Assembly: GCA_002408085.1 (NCBI GenBank)
Contig: DHQL01000009.1
Span: 248,001 to 312,000, forward strand
DNA length: 64,000 nt
Direction of reading: 5' to 3'
From: Spirochaeta sp. UBA5339
GTDB lineage: Bacteria; Spirochaetota; Spirochaetia; DSM-2461
The notes beneath the pieces are model-generated. The model was not told where the DNA came from, did not search any database, and saw nothing but the letters and a program-made list of their open reading frames with translations. Both the position numbers and the translations under genes were made by a program. Below, piece after piece: positions 57,549-64,000 of this stretch; the stretch's first letter is position 1, and every line of letters starts with the position of its first letter.

Positions 57549-57869
57549 ATGGACTCGACAATCAATCCGCTGTTTGAGCAAAAGTGCTATAATGCTGTCA
57601 AAAAGGAAGTCCTTTCTCTGGCTGAAAATAAAGAAGGCAGAATCTTCCTTTTCGGTTCCAGGGCCAAAGGGCAAATAACCAGAGGGTCTGACTTTGATAT
57701 TGGCTTTGAAGGATTCTCTGACAAGGAGTTCAGAACCATAAAGCTCCGTATGGGCCTATTCTGGGAGGAGAGCTTCGTCCCCTACCATCTGGACCTGGTC
57801 AATTTCAACAATGTCCGGGATGATTTTAGAAAACACGCCATGGAGACCATCGAACTGTGGAAAAACTGA
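57549..57869 (+). CDS. MNT-type nucleotidyltransferase antitoxin (pair 2)
   Basis: The 106-residue protein has the canonical nucleotidyltransferase site FLFGSRAKGQITRGSDFDIGF and a third Asp in HLDLVNF. It belongs to the group paired with HI0074-like HEPN proteins. By analogy with MntA it would modify and silence the HEPN partner. AAGGGGAG lies 4 nt before the ATG. The gene overlaps the HEPN gene by 13 nt. The operator found upstream (57433) is shared with hipB. Confidence 0.85.
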   Translation: MDSTINPLFEQKCYNAVKKEVLSLAENKEGRIFLFGSRAKGQITRGSDFDIGFEGFSDKEFRTIKLRMGLFWEESFVPYHLDLVNFNNVRDDFRKHAMETIELWKN

Positions 57870-58267
57870 ACGCAGAATATAAAATCAAGCAGTATGAAGC
57901 TGCTGTTGATAACTTTAAAGCATCCCTTGCCATCAATACTGAAGACTATGAGAGTTCTGTTGCCGACACTCTGAAAAGCGGTCAAGTTCAGAAGTTTGAG
58001 GTTTGTGCCGAACTCATGTGGAAGGCTGTAAAGGTCTATCTATTGAGTATGAATGGCATTGACAGCAGAAGTCCCAAACAGGTGATCAAAGAGTTCTACA
58101 ATCTTTCCTATGTTTCTGTAGAGGATTTTGAAGCCGAGCTTGCAGTTCTTGATGACAGAAACTCCCTAAGCCATGTGTACAGCAAAGAGCAGTTTGAAGA
58201 GATCTATATAAGGGTACAGGACTCCCTTCCGGTCTTTCAGAAGGTTCTTGATGAACTGAAACTCTAA
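57857..58267 (+). CDS. HEPN protein, HI0074-like toxin (pair 2)
   Basis: The 136-residue helical protein resembles the 'nucleotidyltransferase substrate-binding' HI0074 family. The segment DDRNSLSHVYSKE contains R-x4-H-x-Y, the HEPN RNase motif with the Tyr target. FEVCAELMWKAVKVYL is the typical middle helix. The start is GTG 57857, overlapping the antitoxin gene. It ends 27 bp before the first of the three hipB operators. It shares little sequence with the HEPN protein of pair 1. Confidence 0.82.
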   Translation: MEKLNAEYKIKQYEAAVDNFKASLAINTEDYESSVADTLKSGQVQKFEVCAELMWKAVKVYLLSMNGIDSRSPKQVIKEFYNLSYVSVEDFEAELAVLDDRNSLSHVYSKEQFEEIYIRVQDSLPVFQKVLDELKL

Positions 58268-58294
58268 ATCTAACTTAATCATATCAATAGAGAA

Positions 58295-58312
58295 TATCCC
58301 CTGAAGGGTATA
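58295..58312. promoter_or_regulatory. hipB operator 1
   Basis: TATCCC-CTGAAG-GGTATA. Its reverse complement (TATACC-CTTCAG-GGGATA) is close to operators 2 and 3. It starts 27 bp before operator 2. Confidence 0.65.
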
Positions 58313-58321
58313 AAAACAAAA

Positions 58322-58339
58322 TATACCTTCAAGGGGATA
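58322..58339. promoter_or_regulatory. hipB operator 2
   Basis: TATACC-TTCAAG-GGGATA, 27 bp from operators 1 and 3. It abuts the -35 box of the hipB promoter (58341). Confidence 0.65.
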
Positions 58340-58340
58340 T

Positions 58341-58368
58341 TTGCTAAATATACCGTTCAGGGTATAAT
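58341..58368 (+). promoter_or_regulatory. hipBA promoter
   Basis: TTGCTA (58341-58346), a 16-bp spacer and a perfect TATAAT (58363-58368). Operator 3 fills the spacer and covers the first four bases of the -10 box, so a bound repressor would block RNA polymerase. Confidence 0.7.
58349..58366. promoter_or_regulatory. hipB operator 3
   Basis: TATACC-GTTCAG-GGTATA, a perfect TATACC/GGTATA inverted repeat between and over the promoter boxes. A degenerate fourth site (TATCTC-N6-GATGTT) may begin at 58375. Confidence 0.7.
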
Positions 58369-58393
58369 TTGGTGTATCTCCAGGGGGATGTTT

Positions 58394-58645
58394 ATGGATT
58401 ATTTTGCCGTTACCACTTCGCAGCTTGGTGTGCATATCAGGAATGCAAGAAAAAAAGCAGCATTGACCCAGAAGGAGCTTGCGGAAAAAACCGGTCTTCT
58501 TCCCAAGACAATCTCTTTGTTGGAAAACTCTCCTGAAAACAGCCGTATCGATAATCTTTTCAGGGTGGCCTCCGTGCTGGATCTTGAAATACACCTGGTA
58601 GAAAAGTCAGATATTCCGGTTCTGCCGGAAAATGTAGAGTGGTAA
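58394..58645 (+). CDS. hipB: HipB antitoxin and transcriptional repressor
   Basis: The 83-residue protein has a Xre-type helix-turn-helix (LGVHIRNARKKAALTQKELAEKTGLLPKTISLLE) and a short C-terminal beta strand (LDLEIHLVE) that forms the HipB dimer in E. coli. It would bind the operators at 58295-58366 and also hold HipA. I chose ATG 58394 because AGGGGG (58382-58387) lies 6 nt upstream; the ATG at 58388 directly touches that site. hipA follows after 3 bp. Confidence 0.9.
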   Translation: MDYFAVTTSQLGVHIRNARKKAALTQKELAEKTGLLPKTISLLENSPENSRIDNLFRVASVLDLEIHLVEKSDIPVLPENVEW

Positions 58646-58648
58646 GCC

Positions 58649-59965
58649 ATGGGACGGCGCAGCTCAGGGGGCATATTGAATGTCTGGATGAACGGTATCC
58701 TCGTGGGGCAGTGGAAGGCCGGTGCCGAACATAGTTTCCAGTATAATTCAGAGTGGCTTAACTATGCCGGTTCCCGTCCCCTATCCCTGTCCATACCCCT
58801 TACGGATAAGGTTTATAAGGGGCCTCTGGTCGAGGCCTGGTTCGATAATCTTCTTCCTGACTCGGATATTATCAGAAAGAGAATACAGTCTCGATACAGC
58901 CTTCCCTCAGGGGCCGCCTTCTCCCTGCTCTCTGAGATAGGAAGGGATTGTGCCGGCGCGGTGCAGCTGCTTCCCGAGGGCAGCTCTCCGGGAGATCTGA
59001 AATCAATATCCGGAAGAGAGTTATCAAACAGTGATCTCGCTGCCTGTCTTAATCCCGCCGTGTCAAATTTATCGGGTCAGGAGAGTTTGAAAGAGTTCAG
59101 GATATCCCTGGCGGGGGCTCAGGAAAAGACGGCTTTTCTTTATCACCGGGGAAAGTGGATGATTCCAGAGGGAACAACTCCAACAACCCATATATTCAAG
59201 CTTCCTCTTGGGGTTATCGGTCAGGGGGATATTGATCTCTCCACTTCAGTTGAGAACGAGTGGCTCTGTTCAAAGATTCTGGAACTCTACGGTATGGACA
59301 TGGCTGAGTCGGCTCTCGGTGATTTTGGTACTGGTCCGGTCCTTGTGGTTAAGCGCTTCGATCGGAGAATATCACAAGACGGGAGCTGGATTATCCGCCT
59401 GCCCCAGGAGGATTTCTGCCAGGCTCTGGGGACATCCGGGGCACTTAAGTATGAGAGTGACGGAGGTCCCGGAGTCCGGGACGGCATGAATCTTCTCAGA
59501 TCCTCCCTGACATCGGAAAAGGATAGAATTACCTTTTTCAAGTCTCAGATTCTTTTTCAGCTTCTCGCTGCTACAGACGGTCATGCCAAGAATTTCAGCA
59601 TATTTCTTCTGCCCGGAGGACGTTTCCGCCTTGCCCCCCTGTATGATGTGATGTCTCTTTATCCGGTACTTGGCAGCAAATCAGGGCAGATCCATCCCAA
59701 AAGGGTAAAAATGGCCATGGCTGTTCCATCTGCCCGGGGTAAATCCTATAACTGGGATAAACTTTACAGGCGTCACTGGATTGAGGCAGCCGCAGCTGCA
59801 GGACTGGGAGAAAAAGCCTGCAAGGATATTCTGGATGATCTCCTTGAAAGAACTCCCACTGTCCTTGAAAAAGCAGGACAGATCATCCCGGCACATTTTC
59901 CTGAGTCTGTTGCATTAAGCATTATTCGGGGTGTCCGAACTGCTGCAGAGCGTTTAGACAGGTAG
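58649..59965 (+). CDS. hipA: HipA serine/threonine kinase toxin
   Basis: E. coli HipA phosphorylates glutamyl-tRNA synthetase and causes growth arrest. The 438-residue protein is full length. It has FDNLLPDSDIIRKRIQ and LLSEIGRDCAGAVQLLPEG in the N-terminal part, the loop ISLAGAQEKTAFL with Ser153 (the E. coli Ser150 autophosphorylation site), TTPTTHIFKLPLG (ATP lysine region), and the catalytic ATDGHAKNFSIFL with Asp310, followed by the metal-binding LYDVMS. All key residues are present, so it should be active. It forms an operon with hipB and is convergent with the nucleotidyltransferase gene, 6 bp away. Confidence 0.95.
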   Translation: MGRRSSGGILNVWMNGILVGQWKAGAEHSFQYNSEWLNYAGSRPLSLSIPLTDKVYKGPLVEAWFDNLLPDSDIIRKRIQSRYSLPSGAAFSLLSEIGRDCAGAVQLLPEGSSPGDLKSISGRELSNSDLAACLNPAVSNLSGQESLKEFRISLAGAQEKTAFLYHRGKWMIPEGTTPTTHIFKLPLGVIGQGDIDLSTSVENEWLCSKILELYGMDMAESALGDFGTGPVLVVKRFDRRISQDGSWIIRLPQEDFCQALGTSGALKYESDGGPGVRDGMNLLRSSLTSEKDRITFFKSQILFQLLAATDGHAKNFSIFLLPGGRFRLAPLYDVMSLYPVLGSKSGQIHPKRVKMAMAVPSARGKSYNWDKLYRRHWIEAAAAAGLGEKACKDILDDLLERTPTVLEKAGQIIPAHFPESVALSIIRGVRTAAERLDR

Positions 59966-59971
59966 AAAAAA

Positions 59972-60709
59972 CTACCTCTTTTCAAAGATCCGTTTTACCT
60001 CTTCATAGCTTTCCAGGGTGCCGATATCATAGCGCTGCCCCTCAAAGCGGAAGGCCTTTACCTCTTTCTTCCGGAGGAGCCAGGGGATAAAGTGCCCCGG
60101 GGCATCGCCCTTGTTGCCCTCATCCAGAAACTGAGAAATCAGGGGGAGGGTCTCTTTCTTATAGAGGTAGAAGGGTGGCACACCCAGGTTGGACCGGGGC
60201 TCTGCGGGCTTCTCCTGGAACCCCACAACAAGGCCGTTTTCATCAATCTCTACGACCCCGGTTCTCTTGATCCTCTCCACATCGTCAATCACATGACAGC
60301 TGATACAGTCGGTGCCCGCCTGTCTGTAGAAGCTGACAAAGTCGGTGAGTTCAAAGTCAAAGAGGTTGTCCCCGGCCAGTACCATTATCTCGTCATCGGG
60401 ATTCTCCTGTTCCAGCACATAGCGGATATCCCCTACGGCTCCCAGGCGGGTCTCATTTGTGCTGGTCCCGTCATTGACCACCACAATCTTTTTTCCTGTC
60501 TTCAGATCTGAGGCCCACTCCCTGAAATGGTTATAGAAGGCGTCATTGGTCACCACATAGACCATGTCAATCTCATCAACCTTCTCAATTTTGGCCAGGA
60601 TATGACCCAGAATGGTGTTGTCCGCCACCTCAAGAAGGGGTTTGGGGAAGTTCTTTGTTATGGGGTAGAGCCGGGTGGCATAGCCCGCGGCAAGAAGAAT
60701 GCATTTCAC
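59972..60709 (-). CDS. Sugar-1-phosphate nucleotidyltransferase
   Basis: The 245-residue protein has the NDP-sugar pyrophosphorylase fold: LLAAGYATRLYPITKNFPKPLLEV (nucleotide loop and Lys), a GDNLFD metal Asp, and GFQEKPAEPRSN, a typical sugar-contact segment. It lacks the C-terminal acyltransferase helix of GlmU. It would make an NDP-sugar from a sugar-1-phosphate and NTP. Its GTG start overlaps the stop of the upstream kinase gene (GTGA), so the two act in one path, with the kinase supplying the sugar-1-phosphate. The base and sugar specificity cannot be read directly. Confidence 0.88.
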   Translation of the reverse strand: MKCILLAAGYATRLYPITKNFPKPLLEVADNTILGHILAKIEKVDEIDMVYVVTNDAFYNHFREWASDLKTGKKIVVVNDGTSTNETRLGAVGDIRYVLEQENPDDEIMVLAGDNLFDFELTDFVSFYRQAGTDCISCHVIDDVERIKRTGVVEIDENGLVVGFQEKPAEPRSNLGVPPFYLYKKETLPLISQFLDEGNKGDAPGHFIPWLLRKKEVKAFRFEGQRYDIGTLESYEEVKRIFEKR

Positions 60710-61866
60710 AGTATTTTCGCTCCGTCGCTTGTTTTACAGAAGTTGACCCTGTAGACATCCCTGTACTCGGGATGTTTTACGGGGTACTCCCTGTCGATCA
60801 CCTCTTTGATCTTGTCTTTAAATGCGGGATCAATCAAGGCAATGCAGCAGCCCCTGTAGCCGGCACCGCTGAACCGGGCACCGTAGACGCCCTCACACTT
60901 CTTAAGCAGGTTGAAGATGGTTGTCAGTTCGGGGCAGCCGCACTCGTATTGGCTCACAGAGCTCTCACCCGAGGCGGTCATCAGCCGCCCGAATTCGACT
61001 AAATCACCCCTGTCCCAGGCATCGATGCCGTCAGCCACCCGCTGCTGCTCGCTGTAGTAGTGCTTCAGGCGTCTGTTAAAGCGTCCGGGCACCTGTTCTC
61101 CATAGGTTTCAAAATCGGAAGTGGGAATATCCCGCAGAATCACATCGGAAAGACCCGTACCGGCCCTGCCGGCCAGCTCCTGCAGTATCCAGCCGCCCAC
61201 CTTGCACTCATCCACCCGGTTGTTGTAGTCGGTGCCGATCAGGGCCTTGCTGACCCCCGAATAGACCACGGCCACCTCAAACTCGGGCATCTGGGGGTTC
61301 CGGGGATGGAGCTGGTGGTCTCCCGTCAGGCAGTCCACCGACAGCAGATGATTATCTTTGCTTAAAATATTGGCTGCCTGATCCAGTATTCCGTTTTTCA
61401 GGCCGATAAAGGCGGTCTCGATCCAGTGACTGTACTGCACCAGTTCCGGCCCGGATAGCTTAATATCATTTACATCGCACAGGGCCATCAGGTAGGCAGT
61501 GGAGACGGCGGCAGAGGAGCTTAAACCTCCAATAGGCAGCTTTCCGCTGATCTCCCCTGTAATACCCCGTTTTACAACAAAATTCCGCTTCAGAGATAGA
61601 ACAGCCCCCCTGATATAGTTCCCCCAGAAACCGGGAAGTTTCTCGGGCACATTGTCCACATGGAAGTACTCCTCATCTGGAAAGTCCATGCTCTGAATCT
61701 GAATATATCCATCATCCCCGGGCCGGTAGCTCAAAGACACAGCCGAATCGAGGGCCATCCCCGTCACAATACCTCCCTGATGGTCCACATGGGCACCCAG
61801 GGGGCAGATACGAAGAGGGGAATGGACTGTTCTGGAGTTGTTGGATGTTACAGCTGTTTCACTCAT
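60706..61866 (-). CDS. Galacturonokinase-like GHMP sugar kinase
   Basis: The 386-residue GHMP kinase has SPLRICPLGAHVDHQGG (sugar motif), GGLSSSAAVSTAYL (ATP loop), GLKNGILDQAANILS with the catalytic Asp162, and GVYGARFSGAGYRGCCIA. These segments resemble plant galacturonokinase (which has RICPLGAHIDHQGG, GLRNGILDQ and YGARFSGAGFRGCC) more than galactokinase (GEHTDY). It would phosphorylate galacturonate or a similar sugar at C1. I chose ATG 61866 because GAGGAGA lies 4 nt upstream; the frame runs on to 61944. It overlaps the nucleotidyltransferase gene. Confidence 0.82.
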   Translation of the reverse strand: MSETAVTSNNSRTVHSPLRICPLGAHVDHQGGIVTGMALDSAVSLSYRPGDDGYIQIQSMDFPDEEYFHVDNVPEKLPGFWGNYIRGAVLSLKRNFVVKRGITGEISGKLPIGGLSSSAAVSTAYLMALCDVNDIKLSGPELVQYSHWIETAFIGLKNGILDQAANILSKDNHLLSVDCLTGDHQLHPRNPQMPEFEVAVVYSGVSKALIGTDYNNRVDECKVGGWILQELAGRAGTGLSDVILRDIPTSDFETYGEQVPGRFNRRLKHYYSEQQRVADGIDAWDRGDLVEFGRLMTASGESSVSQYECGCPELTTIFNLLKKCEGVYGARFSGAGYRGCCIALIDPAFKDKIKEVIDREYPVKHPEYRDVYRVNFCKTSDGAKIL

Positions 61867-61982
61867 AAGGTCTCCTCTGTTAAGAAGAATAGAATAACAG
61901 CAGCTTAGCGGGAAGGGAATCTTTTTTTTATGTTCTGATATCAATTCCTATCCTGGAGTATCCAATATTTCCGGGAGCCCTG

Positions 61983-62010
61983 TTGCGGATACAGACAATT
62001 TTGGTATAGT
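61983..62010 (+). promoter_or_regulatory. Candidate promoter of the transporter gene
   Basis: TTGCGG (61983-61988), a 16-bp spacer and TATAGT (62005-62010) lie about 55 bp before the GTG start of the transporter. The divergent kinase gene begins about 115 bp away. Confidence 0.45.
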
Positions 62011-62064
62011 GATTGTCGTCGGAAATCAAATTAAGCACCCCGGCGCTTATAAGTAGGGTATTTA

Positions 62065-63867
62065 GTGATTGTATTAACTGTTCTTCTGCTGCTATTGATG
62101 ATTGTACTTCTTGCAAGGGAAGCAAACCGCCCTGGAATTATTCTGGGAACTGTTCTTGCCTTTTTCTTCTTTTTTGGAGTAGTTGATACGGAGGAACTTC
62201 TTGCGGGCTTCAGTAATAAGGGGATGATCACAGTGGCTCTCCTCTTTCTTGTAAGTGAGGGAATCAGCCAGTCAGGTGGCCTTAATCTTCTGACATCGGT
62301 TTATCTGCCTAAAAGAAAGTGCAGAACATCTTTGCTTCTCTCAAGAATTATGCTGCCTGCCTCCTTTATCTCTGCCTTTATGAATAATACTCCCGTAGTC
62401 GTCATACTGGCTCCGGCCATAAAACACTGGGCTGAAAGGCTGAAATTGAACAGCAGCAGGTTTCTCATTCCCTTGTCCTATGCCACTATTATGGGAGGAA
62501 CCTGTACTCTAATCGGAACTTCTACCAATCTGGTTGTTCATGGACTGATGCTGGAAAACGGATACAGTGGTTTTACCATGTTTGAGTTGGCTCAGATTGG
62601 TCTTCCACTGACGGTCATTGGAACCATCTACGTCTCTATACTGGGCTACAGATTTCTCGGACCGAATTCCAGTCCTGAACAGGATCTTATCAGCTCTCCC
62701 AAAGAATACCTGATTGAGATGAAGCTTGATGCTTCAAGTCCCCTATGCCTTAAGACTGTCAAAGATGCTGGATTGAGGGATCTCTCGGGTGTGTTCCTGT
62801 CGGCTATTGAGCGCAATAATCAGCTGATTGGTACGGTGAACCATGATGAGGTCCTTATGGGTGGTGACCGACTCCTCTTTACCGGAAATACCAGTGCCAT
62901 TGATGATTTAAAGAGTCTCCCGGGAATGACTACGGCTGAAGAGAGCCGCTATAATGAGGATTTTCAGGCTGTTTTGAAGCATACAGTAGAGGTCGTTGTT
63001 TCCCCGCGTTTTCCTGGACTTGGAAAGACAATCAAGGAGTTTAACTTCCGGGCCACATACAGGGCTGTTGTTCTGGCGGTTCACCGCAATGGAGAGAGAA
63101 TCTGTTCCAGAATCGGGGATATCCGGCTTAAGCCTGGAGATAATCTGGTTCTGCTGACCACGAAAAACTTCACCACCCGCTGGAAAAACTCCCAGGACTT
63201 CTATATGGTCAGTCAGTCCTCTCTTGCTCCCCGGCAGAAGCCTCAAAAGGCATTGTTCTCACTAGTACTGCTCCTGGTACTTATCGTTGGAGGAACCTTC
63301 GGTCCCATGATAAGCAGGATCAATGGTATTGAGATCGATATATTCTTCAGTGCCTGTGCTGTAGTCCTTCTAATGATCTGGACCAGGTGCTTCGAACCGC
63401 GGAACTACACCAGGTATATATCCTGGGATGTTCTTATTACAATCGCCTGTGCCTTCGGGATCAGTGCAGGACTGATCAACAGCGGAACAGCATCTTATAT
63501 TGCAGAGACTATCATTTCTGCCCTTATGAAATTCGGTCCTGTCGGTATTCTTGGGGGAATCTACCTGATGACCATGCTTTTTACCGAAACAGTTTCCAAT
63601 AATGCTGCAGCCGCACTGATGTTCCCCATAGCCCTGCTGACAGCCGAGAAGCTGCAGGTTGACCCGAAACCCTTCTTTGTGGCCATTACCATCGCCGCAT
63701 CAGCCAGTTTTTCCACTCCCATAGGCTATCAGACAAACCTGATTGTCCAGGGAATAGGTAACTACCGGTTCAAGGATTTTGTAAAAATAGGACTTCCTCT
63801 GAACATGCTTTCATTTATTTTGAGCATACTGCTGATACCGGTGTTCTGGAGTTTTTCATCACTTTAG
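62065..63867 (+). CDS. SLC13-type (DASS/CitT-like) transporter with two TrkA-C domains
   Basis: The 600-residue protein has about five to six helices in residues 1-210, two TrkA-C (RCK-C) cytoplasmic domains at about 215-375 (LDASSPLCLKTVKDAGLRDL..VFLSAIERNNQLI, and KTIKEFNFRATYRAVVLAVHRNGE), and about six more helices to the end. Substrate/ion motifs are in ISAFMNNTPVVVILAPAI with GTCTLIGTSTNLVVHG, and in TETVSNNAAAALMFP with STPIGYQTNLIVQG. These are the paired hairpins of the family, which moves sulfate, dicarboxylates or similar anions with sodium. The substrate is open. The start is GTG 62065 with AGGG upstream. Confidence 0.9.
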   Translation: MIVLTVLLLLLMIVLLAREANRPGIILGTVLAFFFFFGVVDTEELLAGFSNKGMITVALLFLVSEGISQSGGLNLLTSVYLPKRKCRTSLLLSRIMLPASFISAFMNNTPVVVILAPAIKHWAERLKLNSSRFLIPLSYATIMGGTCTLIGTSTNLVVHGLMLENGYSGFTMFELAQIGLPLTVIGTIYVSILGYRFLGPNSSPEQDLISSPKEYLIEMKLDASSPLCLKTVKDAGLRDLSGVFLSAIERNNQLIGTVNHDEVLMGGDRLLFTGNTSAIDDLKSLPGMTTAEESRYNEDFQAVLKHTVEVVVSPRFPGLGKTIKEFNFRATYRAVVLAVHRNGERICSRIGDIRLKPGDNLVLLTTKNFTTRWKNSQDFYMVSQSSLAPRQKPQKALFSLVLLLVLIVGGTFGPMISRINGIEIDIFFSACAVVLLMIWTRCFEPRNYTRYISWDVLITIACAFGISAGLINSGTASYIAETIISALMKFGPVGILGGIYLMTMLFTETVSNNAAAALMFPIALLTAEKLQVDPKPFFVAITIAASASFSTPIGYQTNLIVQGIGNYRFKDFVKIGLPLNMLSFILSILLIPVFWSFSSL

Positions 63868-64000
63868 GTTTTTCTTACTTTTAAATATTATGTAGATTAA
63901 AATGTCGAAAATTATTCCTAAAGATGCCCATGCAATGATTATAGATGCAATGAAATGTGTAACATGTGTAGATTAATTATGCGGTCATCCGGAAATCAAC
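63868..64000. other. A/T-rich end of window, no gene seen
   Basis: The last 133 bp contain no open frame of useful size: only a 24-codon frame at 63902-63976 without a ribosome site. TGTAGATTAA occurs twice (63891-63900 and 63967-63976). No terminator with a clear stem follows the transporter gene. Confidence 0.5.

Noticed and set aside
58295..58392. Regularly spaced repeats upstream of hipB as a small CRISPR array
   Set aside because: The units are 18-bp inverted repeats with fixed 27-bp period and 9-bp gaps, overlap a promoter, and no cas gene is near. Operators explain them.
63902..63976. 24-codon frame at the window end
   Set aside because: Too short, no ribosome site, no recognisable sequence.

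Overview
The window is 64 kb of densely packed bacterial chromosome of moderate to high G+C. It carries about 60 protein genes and no rRNA, tRNA, insertion sequence or CRISPR array that I could see. The gene mix suggests a free-living, probably anaerobic or facultative spirochaete: many exported FecR/TPR/NHL/ankyrin proteins, a double cyclic-nucleotide-binding protein, several outer-membrane barrels, a chemoreceptor and an HD-GYP protein. The phylum is an inference from protein style, not from a marker gene.

Layout. 1-3.8 kb: the 3' end of cysS, then an ECF sigma factor, its zinc anti-sigma factor, an exported protein and a TIG/transglutaminase-like protein. 3.9-9.8 kb: glyA, a two-domain cNMP-binding protein, a small membrane protein with an SPFH protein, and ettA on the opposite strand. 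10-18 kb: a FecR-TPR protein, a polysaccharide-deacetylase-like protein, ispH, a ModF-like double ATPase, an omptin-family protease, a glycerophosphodiesterase and oligoendopeptidase F. 18-24.6 kb: thioredoxin, an exported ankyrin protein, a lysophospholipase-like hydrolase, fumC and rlmG. 24.6-34.3 kb: a chemoreceptor, a DUF1576 membrane protein with a small partner, msrAB, an HD-GYP protein, a META lipoprotein and proA. 34.4-39.4 kb: one operon of a galactokinase-like protein, surE, TPR, NHL/VWA and a Cys-cluster protein. 40.3-45 kb: the N-degron operon clpS-clpA-aat plus an outer-membrane protein. 45-56.4 kb: a DNA methyltransferase, a YihY protein, an aldo/keto reductase, a membrane sensor kinase, dgt, a uracil-glycosylase-like protein, a barrel protein and alkaline phosphatase.

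56.4-60 kb is the accessory region. It holds two different MNT/HEPN toxin-antitoxin pairs and a HipBA pair in tandem. The first pair is flanked by identical 24-bp GC-rich repeats. The same 18-bp operator type (TATACC-N6-GGTATA) occurs once upstream of the second MNT/HEPN pair and three times, at exact 27-bp spacing, in front of hipB. This suggests one repressor coordinating two toxin systems and is the most interesting feature of the window.

60-63.9 kb: a sugar-1-phosphate nucleotidyltransferase overlapping a galacturonokinase-like GHMP kinase, which looks like a sugar salvage route to an NDP-sugar, and a divergent SLC13-type transporter. The window thus has two GHMP sugar kinases: this one keeps its catalytic Asp, while the one at 34.5 kb has lost it.
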